Assembly: GCA_046295655.1 (NCBI GenBank)
Contig: JBKBMT010000074.1
Span: 1 to 11,648, forward strand
Direction: 5' to 3'
Source: JBKBMT01 sp046295655
Lineage (GTDB): Bacteria; Pseudomonadota; Alphaproteobacteria; Rhodobacterales; Rhodobacteraceae
DNA: 11,648 nucleotides
Below are positions 1 to 5,948 of this stretch, in pieces. Position 1 is the stretch's first letter. Each line of letters starts with the position of its first letter. The notes below the pieces were generated by a model that saw nothing but the letters and a program-made list of their open reading frames with translations, did no database searches and had not been told where the DNA came from. A program made the translations under genes and the position numbers.

Positions 1-1904
1 GTCATCGGCAGGCCGTTGCCCTGTCGGATCTCGTCGCGCAAGCCGTCGAGGGCGGCCCGGGCCAGGGCCTCCGGGGGCGGATCGGGCCAGGGCCGGTCCT
101 CCAGAACCAGGGCGCCGAAGCCCAGCTGGCGCCGCGCCATCACGCGCCCGTCGCGCGCAGACCAGAAACAGCGGTCCTGCCAGCACAGCCGGTCGGGGAA
201 CAGCGCGCGCAGTTCGTCGAGGGTCAGTTCGGCCGCCTGCCGGATGCGCGCCTCGCGACCGGCGCCGTCCAGATCGGTGGCGACGATCAGCGGTGCCTGC
301 GACAGCGGCAGGCCGGGCTCCATCGCCGCGCCACGCCCGCCCGACAGCAGCCAGCGCGGCGCGCCTCCCGGGCGCCGCAGGCCCACGCGGTCTGGCCAGG
401 CCAGCGCCGCCATCGCGCCGGGCGACAGATCGCCGCGCTGCGGCCCGGCAAGCCGCGACAGCCGCCGGGCCTCGTCGCGGATCCGGGCAAGGGTGGCGTC
501 GTGCACCGGCACCGGCGCCCGTCTGCGGCCGCGCAGCACATCGAGCCGCAGGCCGAGGTCCGGCGCCGCGCCGGGCAGCGGGTCGCGGTCCGAGGCCAGC
601 GCCGCCAGCATCGCCGCTTGCGGCCCCGCCGTCAGCAGCAGATGCGCAAGGCGCGGGTGCAGCGGAAGCGCGGCCATCCGCGCGCCATGTCCGGTGATCC
701 GACCGGCACCGTCGAGCGCGCCCAGATCCGACAGGAGCGCCCGCGCCGCGGCCAGCGGACCTGCGGGCGGCAGGGTCAGGAACCGCAGCCCGTCGCCACC
801 GCCCCAGGCGGCCAGTTCCAGCGCCAGCCCGGCCAGATCGGCGGTCTCGATCTCGGCCGGGGGGTGGGCGGGAATCGCCCCTTCCTCCGTCCGTGCCCAC
901 AGCCGGAAGCAGACACCCGGCGCCACCCGTCCGGCCCGGCCGCGGCGCTGTTCGGCCTCGGCCCGGCTGGCACGTTCGGTCACCAGCCGGCCGAGGCCCG
1001 ATCCGGGATCGTGCCGCGCCCGGCGGGCCCGTCCGGAATCGACCACGACACGGATATCGGGGATCGTCAGCGAGGTTTCGGCAGACGTGGCCAGAACCAG
1101 CTTCCGAACCCCGGAAACCGGCGCCAGCGCGGCCTGCTGTCGGGCGAAGGGCATCGCCCCGAACAGCGGCTGGATCGCAACCCCCTGACCGAGCCGCCCT
1201 TCCAGCGCCGCCGCGACGCGGCGGATCTCGGCCTCGCCGGGCAGGAAGGCCAGGATGCCGCCCTCGGTCGCGCCGGCTGCTGTTGCGATGAGATCCGCCA
1301 TCGCCGCTTCCAGCCTCGCGGTCCGGGGCAGGGGCGCGGGGAGCCAGCGGGTTTCCACCGGAAAGGCCCGGCCTTCGGCGGTGACGACCGGAGCGCTGTC
1401 CATCAGCGTCGCCACCGGCGCGGCATCGAGCGTTGCCGACATCACCAGAAGCCGCAGGTCGGGCCGCAGCGCCTCGCGCACCTCCCAGGCCAGCGCGAGC
1501 CCCAGATCGGCATGGATCGAGCGTTCGTGGAACTCGTCGAAGATCACCGCGGAAATGCCGTCGAGCGCGGGGTCGGACTGGATCATCCGGGTCAGGATGC
1601 CTTCGGTCACCACTTCGATCCGGGTCGCGCGGGACACCCGCGCTTCGCCCCGGATCCGATAGCCGACCGTGCCGCCCGGTGCCTCGCCCAGCGTCGCCGC
1701 CATGCGCTCGGCTGCGGCGCGAGCGGCCAGCCGCCGCGGTTCGAGCATGACGATCCGGCCGGCGACATCGGGCAGCAGCGCCAGAGGCACGCGGGTGGTC
1801 TTGCCGGCCCCTGGCGGCGCCTGCAGAACGGCGCGCCCCTCGCACCGCAGCGCAGCGCGCAGGTCGGGCATCACGGCGTCGATGGGCAGGGCGTCGTCGG
1901 TCAC
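1..1904 (-). CDS. hrpB: ATP-dependent RNA helicase HrpB (partial, 3' end outside window)
   Basis: DEAH-box family helicase of the HrpB group, a cytoplasmic NTP-dependent RNA helicase whose exact substrate is poorly known. From a GTG at 1904 about 634 codons are visible. They carry Walker A (APPGAGKTT, residues 29-37), the Walker B variant DEFHERS (123-129), motif III SAT (156-158) and, near residue 320, motif VI QRRGRAGR. The N-terminus lines up with HrpB from memory ('LPxxAVxPxLxxAL' before Walker A), which supports the GTG start. An AAGGG overlapping the stop of the upstream DUF3108 gene could serve as its ribosome binding site, so the two are probably translationally coupled (7-base gap). 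Visible protein ends inside the HrpB C-terminal region (GLRDEIRQGNGLPM); roughly 150-200 residues should lie beyond the left edge. I checked the frame at several places and found it open. Recognition is strong. Confidence 0.93.
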   Translation of the reverse strand, partial: MTDDALPIDAVMPDLRAALRCEGRAVLQAPPGAGKTTRVPLALLPDVAGRIVMLEPRRLAARAAAERMAATLGEAPGGTVGYRIRGEARVSRATRIEVVTEGILTRMIQSDPALDGISAVIFDEFHERSIHADLGLALAWEVREALRPDLRLLVMSATLDAAPVATLMDSAPVVTAEGRAFPVETRWLPAPLPRTARLEAAMADLIATAAGATEGGILAFLPGEAEIRRVAAALEGRLGQGVAIQPLFGAMPFARQQAALAPVSGVRKLVLATSAETSLTIPDIRVVVDSGRARRARHDPGSGLGRLVTERASRAEAEQRRGRAGRVAPGVCFRLWARTEEGAIPAHPPAEIETADLAGLALELAAWGGGDGLRFLTLPPAGPLAAARALLSDLGALDGAGRITGHGARMAALPLHPRLAHLLLTAGPQAAMLAALASDRDPLPGAAPDLGLRLDVLRGRRRAPVPVHDATLARIRDEARRLSRLAGPQRGDLSPGAMAALAWPDRVGLRRPGGAPRWLLSGGRGAAMEPGLPLSQAPLIVATDLDGAGREARIRQAAELTLDELRALFPDRLCWQDRCFWSARDGRVMARRQLGFGALVLEDRPWPDPPPEALARAALDGLRDEIRQGNGLPM

Positions 1905-1911
1905 ACGGCCC

Positions 1912-2664
1912 TTATCGCCGTTTCAGATAGGCCTTGCCATAGATCGTATCCATCGCCACCTCGATCACCCGCATCGTGCCATCGCCGTTCGGCGCATAGG
2001 TCAGGGTAAAGGGAAACCGGGTGCGTTCGGCCATCTCCTTGTCGCTGAACCCCGCGATCCGCCGATACTCCCCGGTGCAGGCGATCCGGTCGCCTTCCTG
2101 CCGGGGTGCCCCGAGCGTCAGCGCGCTTCGACGGCGGCCATCGAACATCTGGACCGAGGAGGAACACGCCCGTTCGGCCGGCACATCGCGCAAGGTGGCA
2201 TAGAGCGCCGTCAGCGGATCCACCGTGCCGCGCTGGTCCGCGGGGTCGAGATCGTTCGCGCCGGGCTCGCGCTCGGGCCGGACGAGTTCGACCTGCGGAA
2301 CGCCGCCCCGCCAGACCATGACCGCTTCCGACTGGCGACGGCCGGTGTCGGAATTCTCCTCGTAACGCAGGGGCAGCAGGCGCTCTCCGTTGACGCGGCC
2401 CTGGGCGCGCGCATCGAACCGGACCCGACGCACCATGCCGGCCAGGCCCGCGCTTTCCAGCCGGCCGCTGACCGCATACTGACCGTTCTGCTCGACCGCC
2501 TGCCATTGCAGGGTGCCGGCGCGGATGCCGCGCAGAACGAAGTCGAACTGGCCTTGCGGGGCAGAGAGCACCGGGTCGGGCAGGGGGGCGACGAGGCACA
2601 GGGCCAGGACAAGCGCCACCCCGCGCCTGAGCGCGTGGCGGCGGGTGGCAGAGGCTGCGGTCAT
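1912..2664 (-). CDS. Exported DUF3108 domain-containing protein
   Basis: A 250-residue protein of unknown function that I place in the DUF3108 family from its overall pattern: an early 'FDFVLRGIRAGTLQW' strand, a 'PLRYEEN' segment near 99-104 and a 'FPFTLTYAPNGDG' segment near 217-229. The N-terminus has an Arg-rich n-region and a hydrophobic stretch (about residues 15-35, ending VLSA), so it is probably exported to the periplasm. C23 is preceded by Leu, so it is not a good lipobox. Two mature cysteines (C167, C196) could form a disulfide. The start at 2664 is chosen because AGGAGAG sits six bases upstream and the signal sequence begins there; an upstream in-frame extension to 2859 is Arg/Pro-rich and unlike a real protein. 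It is the first gene of an operon with hrpB. Function is not known. Confidence 0.88.
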   Translation of the reverse strand: MTAASATRRHALRRGVALVLALCLVAPLPDPVLSAPQGQFDFVLRGIRAGTLQWQAVEQNGQYAVSGRLESAGLAGMVRRVRFDARAQGRVNGERLLPLRYEENSDTGRRQSEAVMVWRGGVPQVELVRPEREPGANDLDPADQRGTVDPLTALYATLRDVPAERACSSSVQMFDGRRRSALTLGAPRQEGDRIACTGEYRRIAGFSDKEMAERTRFPFTLTYAPNGDGTMRVIEVAMDTIYGKAYLKRR

Positions 2665-2807
2665 CGGTCTCTCCTGCGGGGCGCGACGCGGCTGGACATA
2701 GGGGGCTCCGGCAGGACAAATAACCCTCCGGCGGCGGCGGTGGCATGACATTCCCGCGACCGCGCCGCAGGATCGGCAAGGCCCCGCCGGGGCTGCAAGG
2801 AGGCGTG

Positions 2808-3818
2808 ATGACGGGCGCGGCACTGGCGGAGCGGCTGATCGCGGGCGATCGCCGGGCACTGGCGCGGGCGATCACGCTGGTGGAAAGCACCCGCGCAGAC
2901 CATCGTTCCGAGGCCGAGGCGCTGCTCGCGGCCTGTGCTGCGACCGGGCGGCAGGCACTTCGGATCGGACTGTCCGGGACGCCGGGGGTCGGCAAATCGA
3001 CCTTCATCGAGGCGTTCGGCACGATGCTGACCGGCCGGGGCCTGCGGATTGCGGTGCTGGCGGTGGATCCCTCGTCGGCGCGGTCGGGCGGCTCGATCCT
3101 GGGCGACAAGACCCGGATGGAGCGGCTGAGCCGCGAGCCCGCGGCCTTCATCCGCCCCTCGCCCAGCCAGGCGCAGCTTGGGGGGGTTGCGAGACGCAGC
3201 CGCGAGACCGTGGCATTGTGCGAGGCGGCCGGTTTCGACGTTGTGCTCGTCGAAACCGTCGGGGTGGGCCAGTCCGAGACCACCGTCGCGCAGCTGACGG
3301 ATCTCTTCGTGCTGCTGCTGGCCCCGGCAGGCGGCGACGAGTTGCAGGGGGTCAAGCGCGGCATCATGGAGATGGCCGATCTGATCCTGGTCAACAAGGC
3401 CGACGGCGACCTGCGTCCTGCGGCCCTTCGGACGACGGGCGATTACGCCGGCGCGCTGCGGCTGCTGCGGCGCAGGCCGCAGGATCCGCCGGGCTTTCCC
3501 AAGGCGATGGCGGTCTCGGCGCTGTCGGGCGAGGGGCTGGACGTTGCATGGTCCGAGATGCAGGCGCTGGCGGACTGGCGACGCGCGAGCGGTCATTTCG
3601 CGGCCGCGCGCGCCGCGCAGGCCCGGCACTGGTTCGAGGAAGAGGTGCGGCAGCGCCTGATGGCGCGGCTTCTGGCCGACCCGCGGCTGGCGGCACCGAT
3701 GGCCGCGCTCGAGACAGCCGTCTCCGCCGGCGCGGTCGATCCCGGTGTCGCGGCGTCGCGGGTCGTCGCCGCGCTTGACCGCGGCGAGGCGCTTGACGCC
3801 CCGCCGCTTTGCCCCTAA
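2808..3818 (+). CDS. meaB: Methylmalonyl-CoA mutase-associated GTPase MeaB (ArgK family)
   Basis: 336-residue G3E-family P-loop GTPase that guards and reloads the B12 cofactor of methylmalonyl-CoA mutase (or a related acyl-CoA mutase), acting in the cytoplasm on the propionyl-CoA and ethylmalonyl-CoA routes. Visible motifs: P-loop GTPGVGKST (residues 57-65), VDPSS with the following basic loop (87-103), ETVGVGQSE (149-157) as the switch/G3 region, and NKAD (196-199) for guanine recognition. Length matches the family (about 330). ATG 2808 is preferred because AAGGAGG lies four bases upstream; an adjacent GTG at 2805 and an ATG at 2745 are in frame but poorer. No mutase subunit is visible in the window, so the partner is encoded elsewhere. 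It is divergent from the DUF3108-hrpB operon across 143 bases. The TAA stop appears to be embedded in the -10 element of a candidate rpmB promoter. Confidence 0.93.
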   Translation: MTGAALAERLIAGDRRALARAITLVESTRADHRSEAEALLAACAATGRQALRIGLSGTPGVGKSTFIEAFGTMLTGRGLRIAVLAVDPSSARSGGSILGDKTRMERLSREPAAFIRPSPSQAQLGGVARRSRETVALCEAAGFDVVLVETVGVGQSETTVAQLTDLFVLLLAPAGGDELQGVKRGIMEMADLILVNKADGDLRPAALRTTGDYAGALRLLRRRPQDPPGFPKAMAVSALSGEGLDVAWSEMQALADWRRASGHFAAARAAQARHWFEEEVRQRLMARLLADPRLAAPMAALETAVSAGAVDPGVAASRVVAALDRGEALDAPPLCP

Positions 3819-3821
3819 ACG
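3793..3821 (+). promoter_or_regulatory. Candidate sigma-70 promoter of rpmB overlapping the end of meaB
   Basis: TTGACG (3793-3798) and TAAACG (3816-3821) are separated by exactly 17 bases. The -35 matches the consensus at 5 of 6 positions and is preceded by C, as in many alphaproteobacterial promoters. The -10 is weak (3 of 6). The -10 contains the meaB stop codon. Transcription would begin near 3828 and leave a leader of about 86 bases before rpmB. Pattern-based only. Confidence 0.45.
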
Positions 3822-3876
3822 GCCGCGATGGATTTCGCGGCACCGCCCCGGCGGCCGGTGCCCGCATCGTCGGATC

Positions 3877-3893
3877 GCCCCGCAGATCGGGGC
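3877..3893 (+). promoter_or_regulatory. Hairpin in the rpmB leader next to the Shine-Dalgarno
   Basis: GCCCCG (3877-3882) pairs perfectly with CGGGGC (3888-3893) around the loop CAGAT. The stem ends three bases before the AGGAAGGAAAG ribosome binding region (3897-3907). A second, smaller hairpin (CCGCC/GGCGG) lies about 25 bases upstream. It could modulate rpmB translation, but GC-rich stems of this size are common in such a genome, so a function is only inferred. Confidence 0.3.
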
Positions 3894-3913
3894 CGCAGGA
3901 AGGAAAGTCGATC

Positions 3914-4201
3914 ATGTCCCGCGTATGCGAACTCAGCGGCAAGGGCCCGATGACGGGCAATACCGTCAGCCATGCCAACAACAAGTCCCGGCGGCGCTGG
4001 CTGCCCAACCTGAACGATGTAACCTTGATCTCGGACGCGCTGGGGCAGTCGTTCCAGCTGCGCGTCTCGGCCCATGCGCTGCGGACCGTCGATCATCGCG
4101 GCGGTCTGGACGCCTATCTGCTCAAGGCCTCGGACGACGAACTGTCGCCGCGGGCGCTGAAGATCAAGCGCGAGGTCGAGAAGGCCCGGACCGCAGCCTG
4201 A
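3914..4201 (+). CDS. rpmB: 50S ribosomal protein L28
   Basis: 95-residue ribosomal protein bL28, a component of the large subunit. The N-terminus MSRVCELSGKGPMTGNTVSH is the family signature, followed by the basic NNKSRRRW segment and a C-terminal helix rich in Lys/Arg (LKIKREVEKAR). The length is that of alphaproteobacterial L28, longer than the roughly 78-residue enterobacterial protein. ATG 3914 is preceded by the strong Shine-Dalgarno AGGAAGGAAAG. An in-frame extension to 3809 overlaps meaB and is not protein-like. The gene stands alone, without rpmG beside it as in E. coli, and is closed by an intrinsic terminator 27 bases after the stop, so it is probably a single-gene transcript, perhaps with read-through from meaB. 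Confidence 0.97.
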   Translation: MSRVCELSGKGPMTGNTVSHANNKSRRRWLPNLNDVTLISDALGQSFQLRVSAHALRTVDHRGGLDAYLLKASDDELSPRALKIKREVEKARTAA

Positions 4202-4227
4202 GGCCCGCCATGGCGACCTCCGACGAT

Positions 4228-4255
4228 GCCCCGCCCCTCGGCGGGGCTTTCTCGT
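4228..4255 (+). terminator. Intrinsic terminator after rpmB
   Basis: GCCCCGCC (4228-4235) and GGCGGGGC (4240-4247) form a perfect 8-bp stem with the loop CCTC, followed by TTTCTCGTT. The T-tract is short and interrupted, but the position, 27 bases after the rpmB stop and before the copper locus, fits a real terminator. Confidence 0.8.
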
Positions 4256-4270
4256 TCGTCGGTCCCGCGC

Positions 4271-4276
4271 TAGACT
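4271..4276 (+). promoter_or_regulatory. Possible -10 element for a leaderless start of the CutF-like gene
   Basis: TAGACT (4271-4276) matches the -10 consensus at 4 of 6 positions. A start site seven bases on would fall at the A of the ATG at 4283. No Shine-Dalgarno precedes this ATG, which fits a leaderless message. No good -35 is found at the expected distance (around 4248-4253 the sequence is TTTCTC), so an activator-dependent promoter or a false match are both possible. Confidence 0.28.
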
Positions 4277-4282
4277 GAGCCG

Positions 4283-4621
4283 ATGCGGCGCAACATTTCC
4301 GCCCTCTGCCTCGCTCTGGTGCTTGCGGTCGGTTCCGCAGCCATGGCAGTGGCGCGCGATGCGGCGCGGTCCGGCAGCGAGGTCGTCATCTGCACCGGCT
4401 ACGGTGTCGTCACGGTCACGCTGGACGACCGGGGCGCACCGGTGGGCGCCGGTCATCCCTGCCCCGACTGCATCGTCATGGCGGCCGGACTTCCGCCCCG
4501 GACGCCCGAGGTGCCGCGCCCTGTCGCCCGCGCCCGGCGTGGCCTCCGACATGCCCGCGCGACCGTCCGCGGGCGCCGTCCCGCCGAGATACGGGTGCGC
4601 GACCCTCCCCTGCGGCGTTGA
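4283..4621 (+). CDS. Small exported CXXC protein, CutF-like (DUF2946-like), putative copper-sensing leader
   Basis: 112 residues. Signal peptide: MRRN, hydrophobic core ISALCLALVLAVGSAAMAVA, likely cleavage near residue 24. The mature part has C37, then a 'TVTLDDRG.PV' strand, then GHPCPDC with the CXXC pair C60/C63 and H58, and M66 nearby, which together are plausible copper ligands. The rest (71-112) is unlike a folded domain: 14 Arg, no Lys, prolines at 71, 72, 75, 78, 80, 100, 108 and 109, ending RDPPLRR. The Cys pattern and exported small size resemble DUF2946 proteins, and the design resembles R. capsulatus CutF, a nascent exported copper sensor that controls translation of the next gene. 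The next gene here is a PCu(A)C copper chaperone, 41 bases downstream, with a stem-loop over the junction. Start: no good Shine-Dalgarno; GAG at 4277-4279 is too close. Family assignment is from memory; a simple small periplasmic copper-binding protein is the alternative. Confidence 0.75.
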   Translation: MRRNISALCLALVLAVGSAAMAVARDAARSGSEVVICTGYGVVTVTLDDRGAPVGAGHPCPDCIVMAAGLPPRTPEVPRPVARARRGLRHARATVRGRRPAEIRVRDPPLRR

Positions 4622-4648
4622 GCGAAAACCGTTCCGAAACCTCAACGC
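4615..4648 (+). promoter_or_regulatory. Stem-loop joining the CutF-like stop codon to the copper chaperone ribosome binding site
   Basis: GCGTTGAG (4615-4622) is perfectly complementary to CTCAACGC (4641-4648), giving an 8-bp stem with an 18-base A-rich loop. The 5' arm contains the last codon and TGA stop (4619-4621) of the upstream ORF. The 3' arm ends two bases before the AGGA Shine-Dalgarno (4651-4654) of the chaperone at 4663. In the closed form the stem would crowd the ribosome binding site. A ribosome paused at codons 108-109 of the upstream ORF would cover the 5' arm. There is no T-tract, so it is not a terminator. The pairing is seen directly; the switching role is inferred by analogy to CutF-CutO. 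Confidence 0.6.
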
Positions 4649-4662
4649 ACAGGACGACACCA

Positions 4663-5163
4663 ATGCTGAAACATCTTCTTGCCGCCGCGACCGCGGCGCT
4701 GCTTGCCGTTCCCGCCGCCGCCCATGACGGCATCCATATCGAGGACGCCTATGCTCGTGCGTCGGGCATGTCCGCGCAGAGCGGGGCGGTCTTCTTCCGC
4801 ATCGAGAACCATTCGGACCAGCCCGACCGCCTGATCGAGGCGGCATCGGATGTCGCCGAACGGGTCGAGCTGCACACGCACATGCAGGATGCCCAGGGCG
4901 TGATGCGCATGGTCGAGGTCAAGGACGGCTTCCCGGTCGAGGGCGGCGGCGTCCACATGCTGCAACGCGGCGGGGATCACGTCATGCTGCTGGGCCTGCG
5001 CAGGCCGCTGGTTCAGGGCGAGACCTTTCCGTTGACCCTGACCTTCGAGCGCGGTGAGGTCATCACCATCGACGTGATGGTGGACAACGACCGGATGCCC
5101 GAAGCCGGCCATGGACATGGACATGGGCACGGCCACGGAATGCAGAAACCGGCATCGAACTGA
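4663..5163 (+). CDS. Periplasmic copper chaperone PCu(A)C
   Basis: 166 residues. A signal peptide (residues 1-20, ending AVPAAA, mature start near HDG) sends it to the periplasm, where PCu(A)C proteins bind Cu(I) and supply cytochrome oxidase assembly. The family copper site is visible: H71 in ELHTHM, M83 in GVMRM, and H106 and M108 in GGDHVML, close to the H-X-M spacing of the family. H73, M74 and M81 are further possible ligands. The C-terminus adds a Gly-His tail (149-159, five His, then M160), a likely extra metal-binding or storage segment. ATG 4663 is chosen because AGGA lies eight bases upstream and the signal peptide starts there; a TTG at 4618 overlaps the upstream ORF. It follows the CutF-like gene, and its ribosome binding site abuts a stem-loop that overlaps that gene's end, so translational control is likely. 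It faces the sirtuin gene across 15 bases. Confidence 0.93.
   Translation: MLKHLLAAATAALLAVPAAAHDGIHIEDAYARASGMSAQSGAVFFRIENHSDQPDRLIEAASDVAERVELHTHMQDAQGVMRMVEVKDGFPVEGGGVHMLQRGGDHVMLLGLRRPLVQGETFPLTLTFERGEVITIDVMVDNDRMPEAGHGHGHGHGHGMQKPASN
5107..5139 (+). repeat. Gly-His codon repeat at the 3' end of the copper chaperone gene
   Basis: Alternating Gly and His codons (five GH units plus a final Gly), partly as a direct repeat of GGACAT at the DNA level and partly with changed codons (GGGCAC, GGCCAC). The codon variation suggests the protein tract, not the DNA repeat, is maintained. Likely metal-binding. Confidence 0.7.
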
Positions 5164-5169
5164 CGATCC

Positions 5170-5194
5170 GGCGCGCGGTCAGCGGCCGCGCGCC
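5170..5194. terminator. Candidate bidirectional hairpin between convergent genes
   Basis: GGCGCGCGG (5170-5178) and CCGCGCGCC (5186-5194) form a perfect 9-bp stem with a 7-base loop. It lies just after the chaperone stop and covers the sirtuin stop codon. Neither side has a T-tract, so it is at best a weak or factor-assisted terminator, or a block to 3' exonucleases. Confidence 0.4.
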
Positions 5195-5877
5195 AGCACA
5201 TCGCCGGCCCATTCCGGCACCAGGCGGCTGGCCGGGCCGAGACGGGTCTCGTCGAAGTCGCGGGACACCTCGGAGGGTTCCAGGTTCAGCTCGAGCGTCC
5301 GCGCCCCGGCACGGGCGGCCTCGGCCACGAAGCCGGCCGCAGGCCAGACCGTGCCCGAGGTGCCGATCGCCACGAACAGGTCGCAGGCGGCCAGCGCCGC
5401 CTCGATCCGGTCCATGTGCTCGGGCATCTCGCCGAACCAGACGATGTCGGGTCGCGTCCGGGCCGATCCGCAGGCCGGGCAGGGATCGTCCGCGCGCATG
5501 ATCGCTGGCGCGTCCCATCCGTGACCGCAGGCCGCACAGCGCGCACGGTCCAGACGGCCGTGCATGTGGATCACGGCACGGCTGCCGGCGCGTTCGTGCA
5601 GGTCGTCCACGTTCTGGGTGACAAGGGTCAACCGGTCGCCCAGCGCCGCCTCCAGCCGGGCCAGCGCCAGGTGGGCTTCGTTCGGGCGCGCAGCACGGGC
5701 ATGCGCGCGACGGGCGTTGTAGAACTCGTGGACCAGGGCGGGGTTGCGGGCAAACCCTTCGGGCGTCGCCACCTCGCGCAGATCGTGGCGGGTCCAGATC
5801 CCGCCGGCATCGCGGAAGGTGCCAAGCCCGCTTTCGGCAGAGATCCCGGCGCCGGTCAGCACGACAATCCGGGTCAT
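5179..5877 (-). CDS. cobB: NAD-dependent protein deacylase, class III sirtuin (CobB type)
   Basis: 232-residue sirtuin that removes acyl groups from lysines using NAD+. Motifs in order: GAGIS (9-13), FRD (21-23), TQNVDDLHERAG (87-98), catalytic H106 in HMHG, the zinc cysteines C114, C117, C133 and C136, GTSGTVWPA (172-180). Y53 and R56 (FYNARR) match the Tyr/Arg pair that class III sirtuins (SIRT5, E. coli CobB) use to hold succinyl or malonyl groups, so desuccinylase or demalonylase activity is likely besides deacetylation. ATG 5877 begins directly with the Rossmann strand MTRIVVLTGAG; GGAAG lies about eight bases upstream. A GTG at 5916 would add a basic stretch with no sirtuin match. It is divergent from the phosphatase gene by 71 bases and convergent with the copper chaperone. 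Confidence 0.94.
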   Translation of the reverse strand: MTRIVVLTGAGISAESGLGTFRDAGGIWTRHDLREVATPEGFARNPALVHEFYNARRAHARAARPNEAHLALARLEAALGDRLTLVTQNVDDLHERAGSRAVIHMHGRLDRARCAACGHGWDAPAIMRADDPCPACGSARTRPDIVWFGEMPEHMDRIEAALAACDLFVAIGTSGTVWPAAGFVAEAARAGARTLELNLEPSEVSRDFDETRLGPASRLVPEWAGDVLARGR

Positions 5878-5948
5878 CGGCCACTTCCGCTTGCGCAGGC
5901 CGACCCAGCGCGGCACTGTGGCCGGCAGCGCGGGAGGGCGCCCTCGGC

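Noticed and set aside
501..2009. 502-codon plus-strand open frame
   Set aside because: It lies opposite hrpB, whose helicase motifs are clear on the minus strand; the translation is Arg/Gln/Gly-rich and not protein-like.
2781..2793. GCCCC-GCC-GGGGC hairpin just before the meaB ribosome binding site
   Set aside because: Only five pairs with a three-base loop; such stems are frequent by chance at this GC content, and nothing else supports control of meaB.
2665..2807. Divergent promoters between the DUF3108 gene and meaB
   Set aside because: A region of 143 bases must hold promoters, but the best pair on the minus strand (TTATTT and TATGTC, 17 bases apart) is too weak to call, and no better pair was seen on the plus strand.
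2661..3629. 322-codon minus-strand open frame opposite meaB
   Set aside because: meaB on the plus strand has P-loop, NKAD and correct length; the opposite frame has no recognisable domain and biased composition.
4615..4648. Reading the copper-locus stem as an intrinsic terminator
   Set aside because: No T-run follows the stem; instead the ribosome binding site and start of the next gene follow directly.
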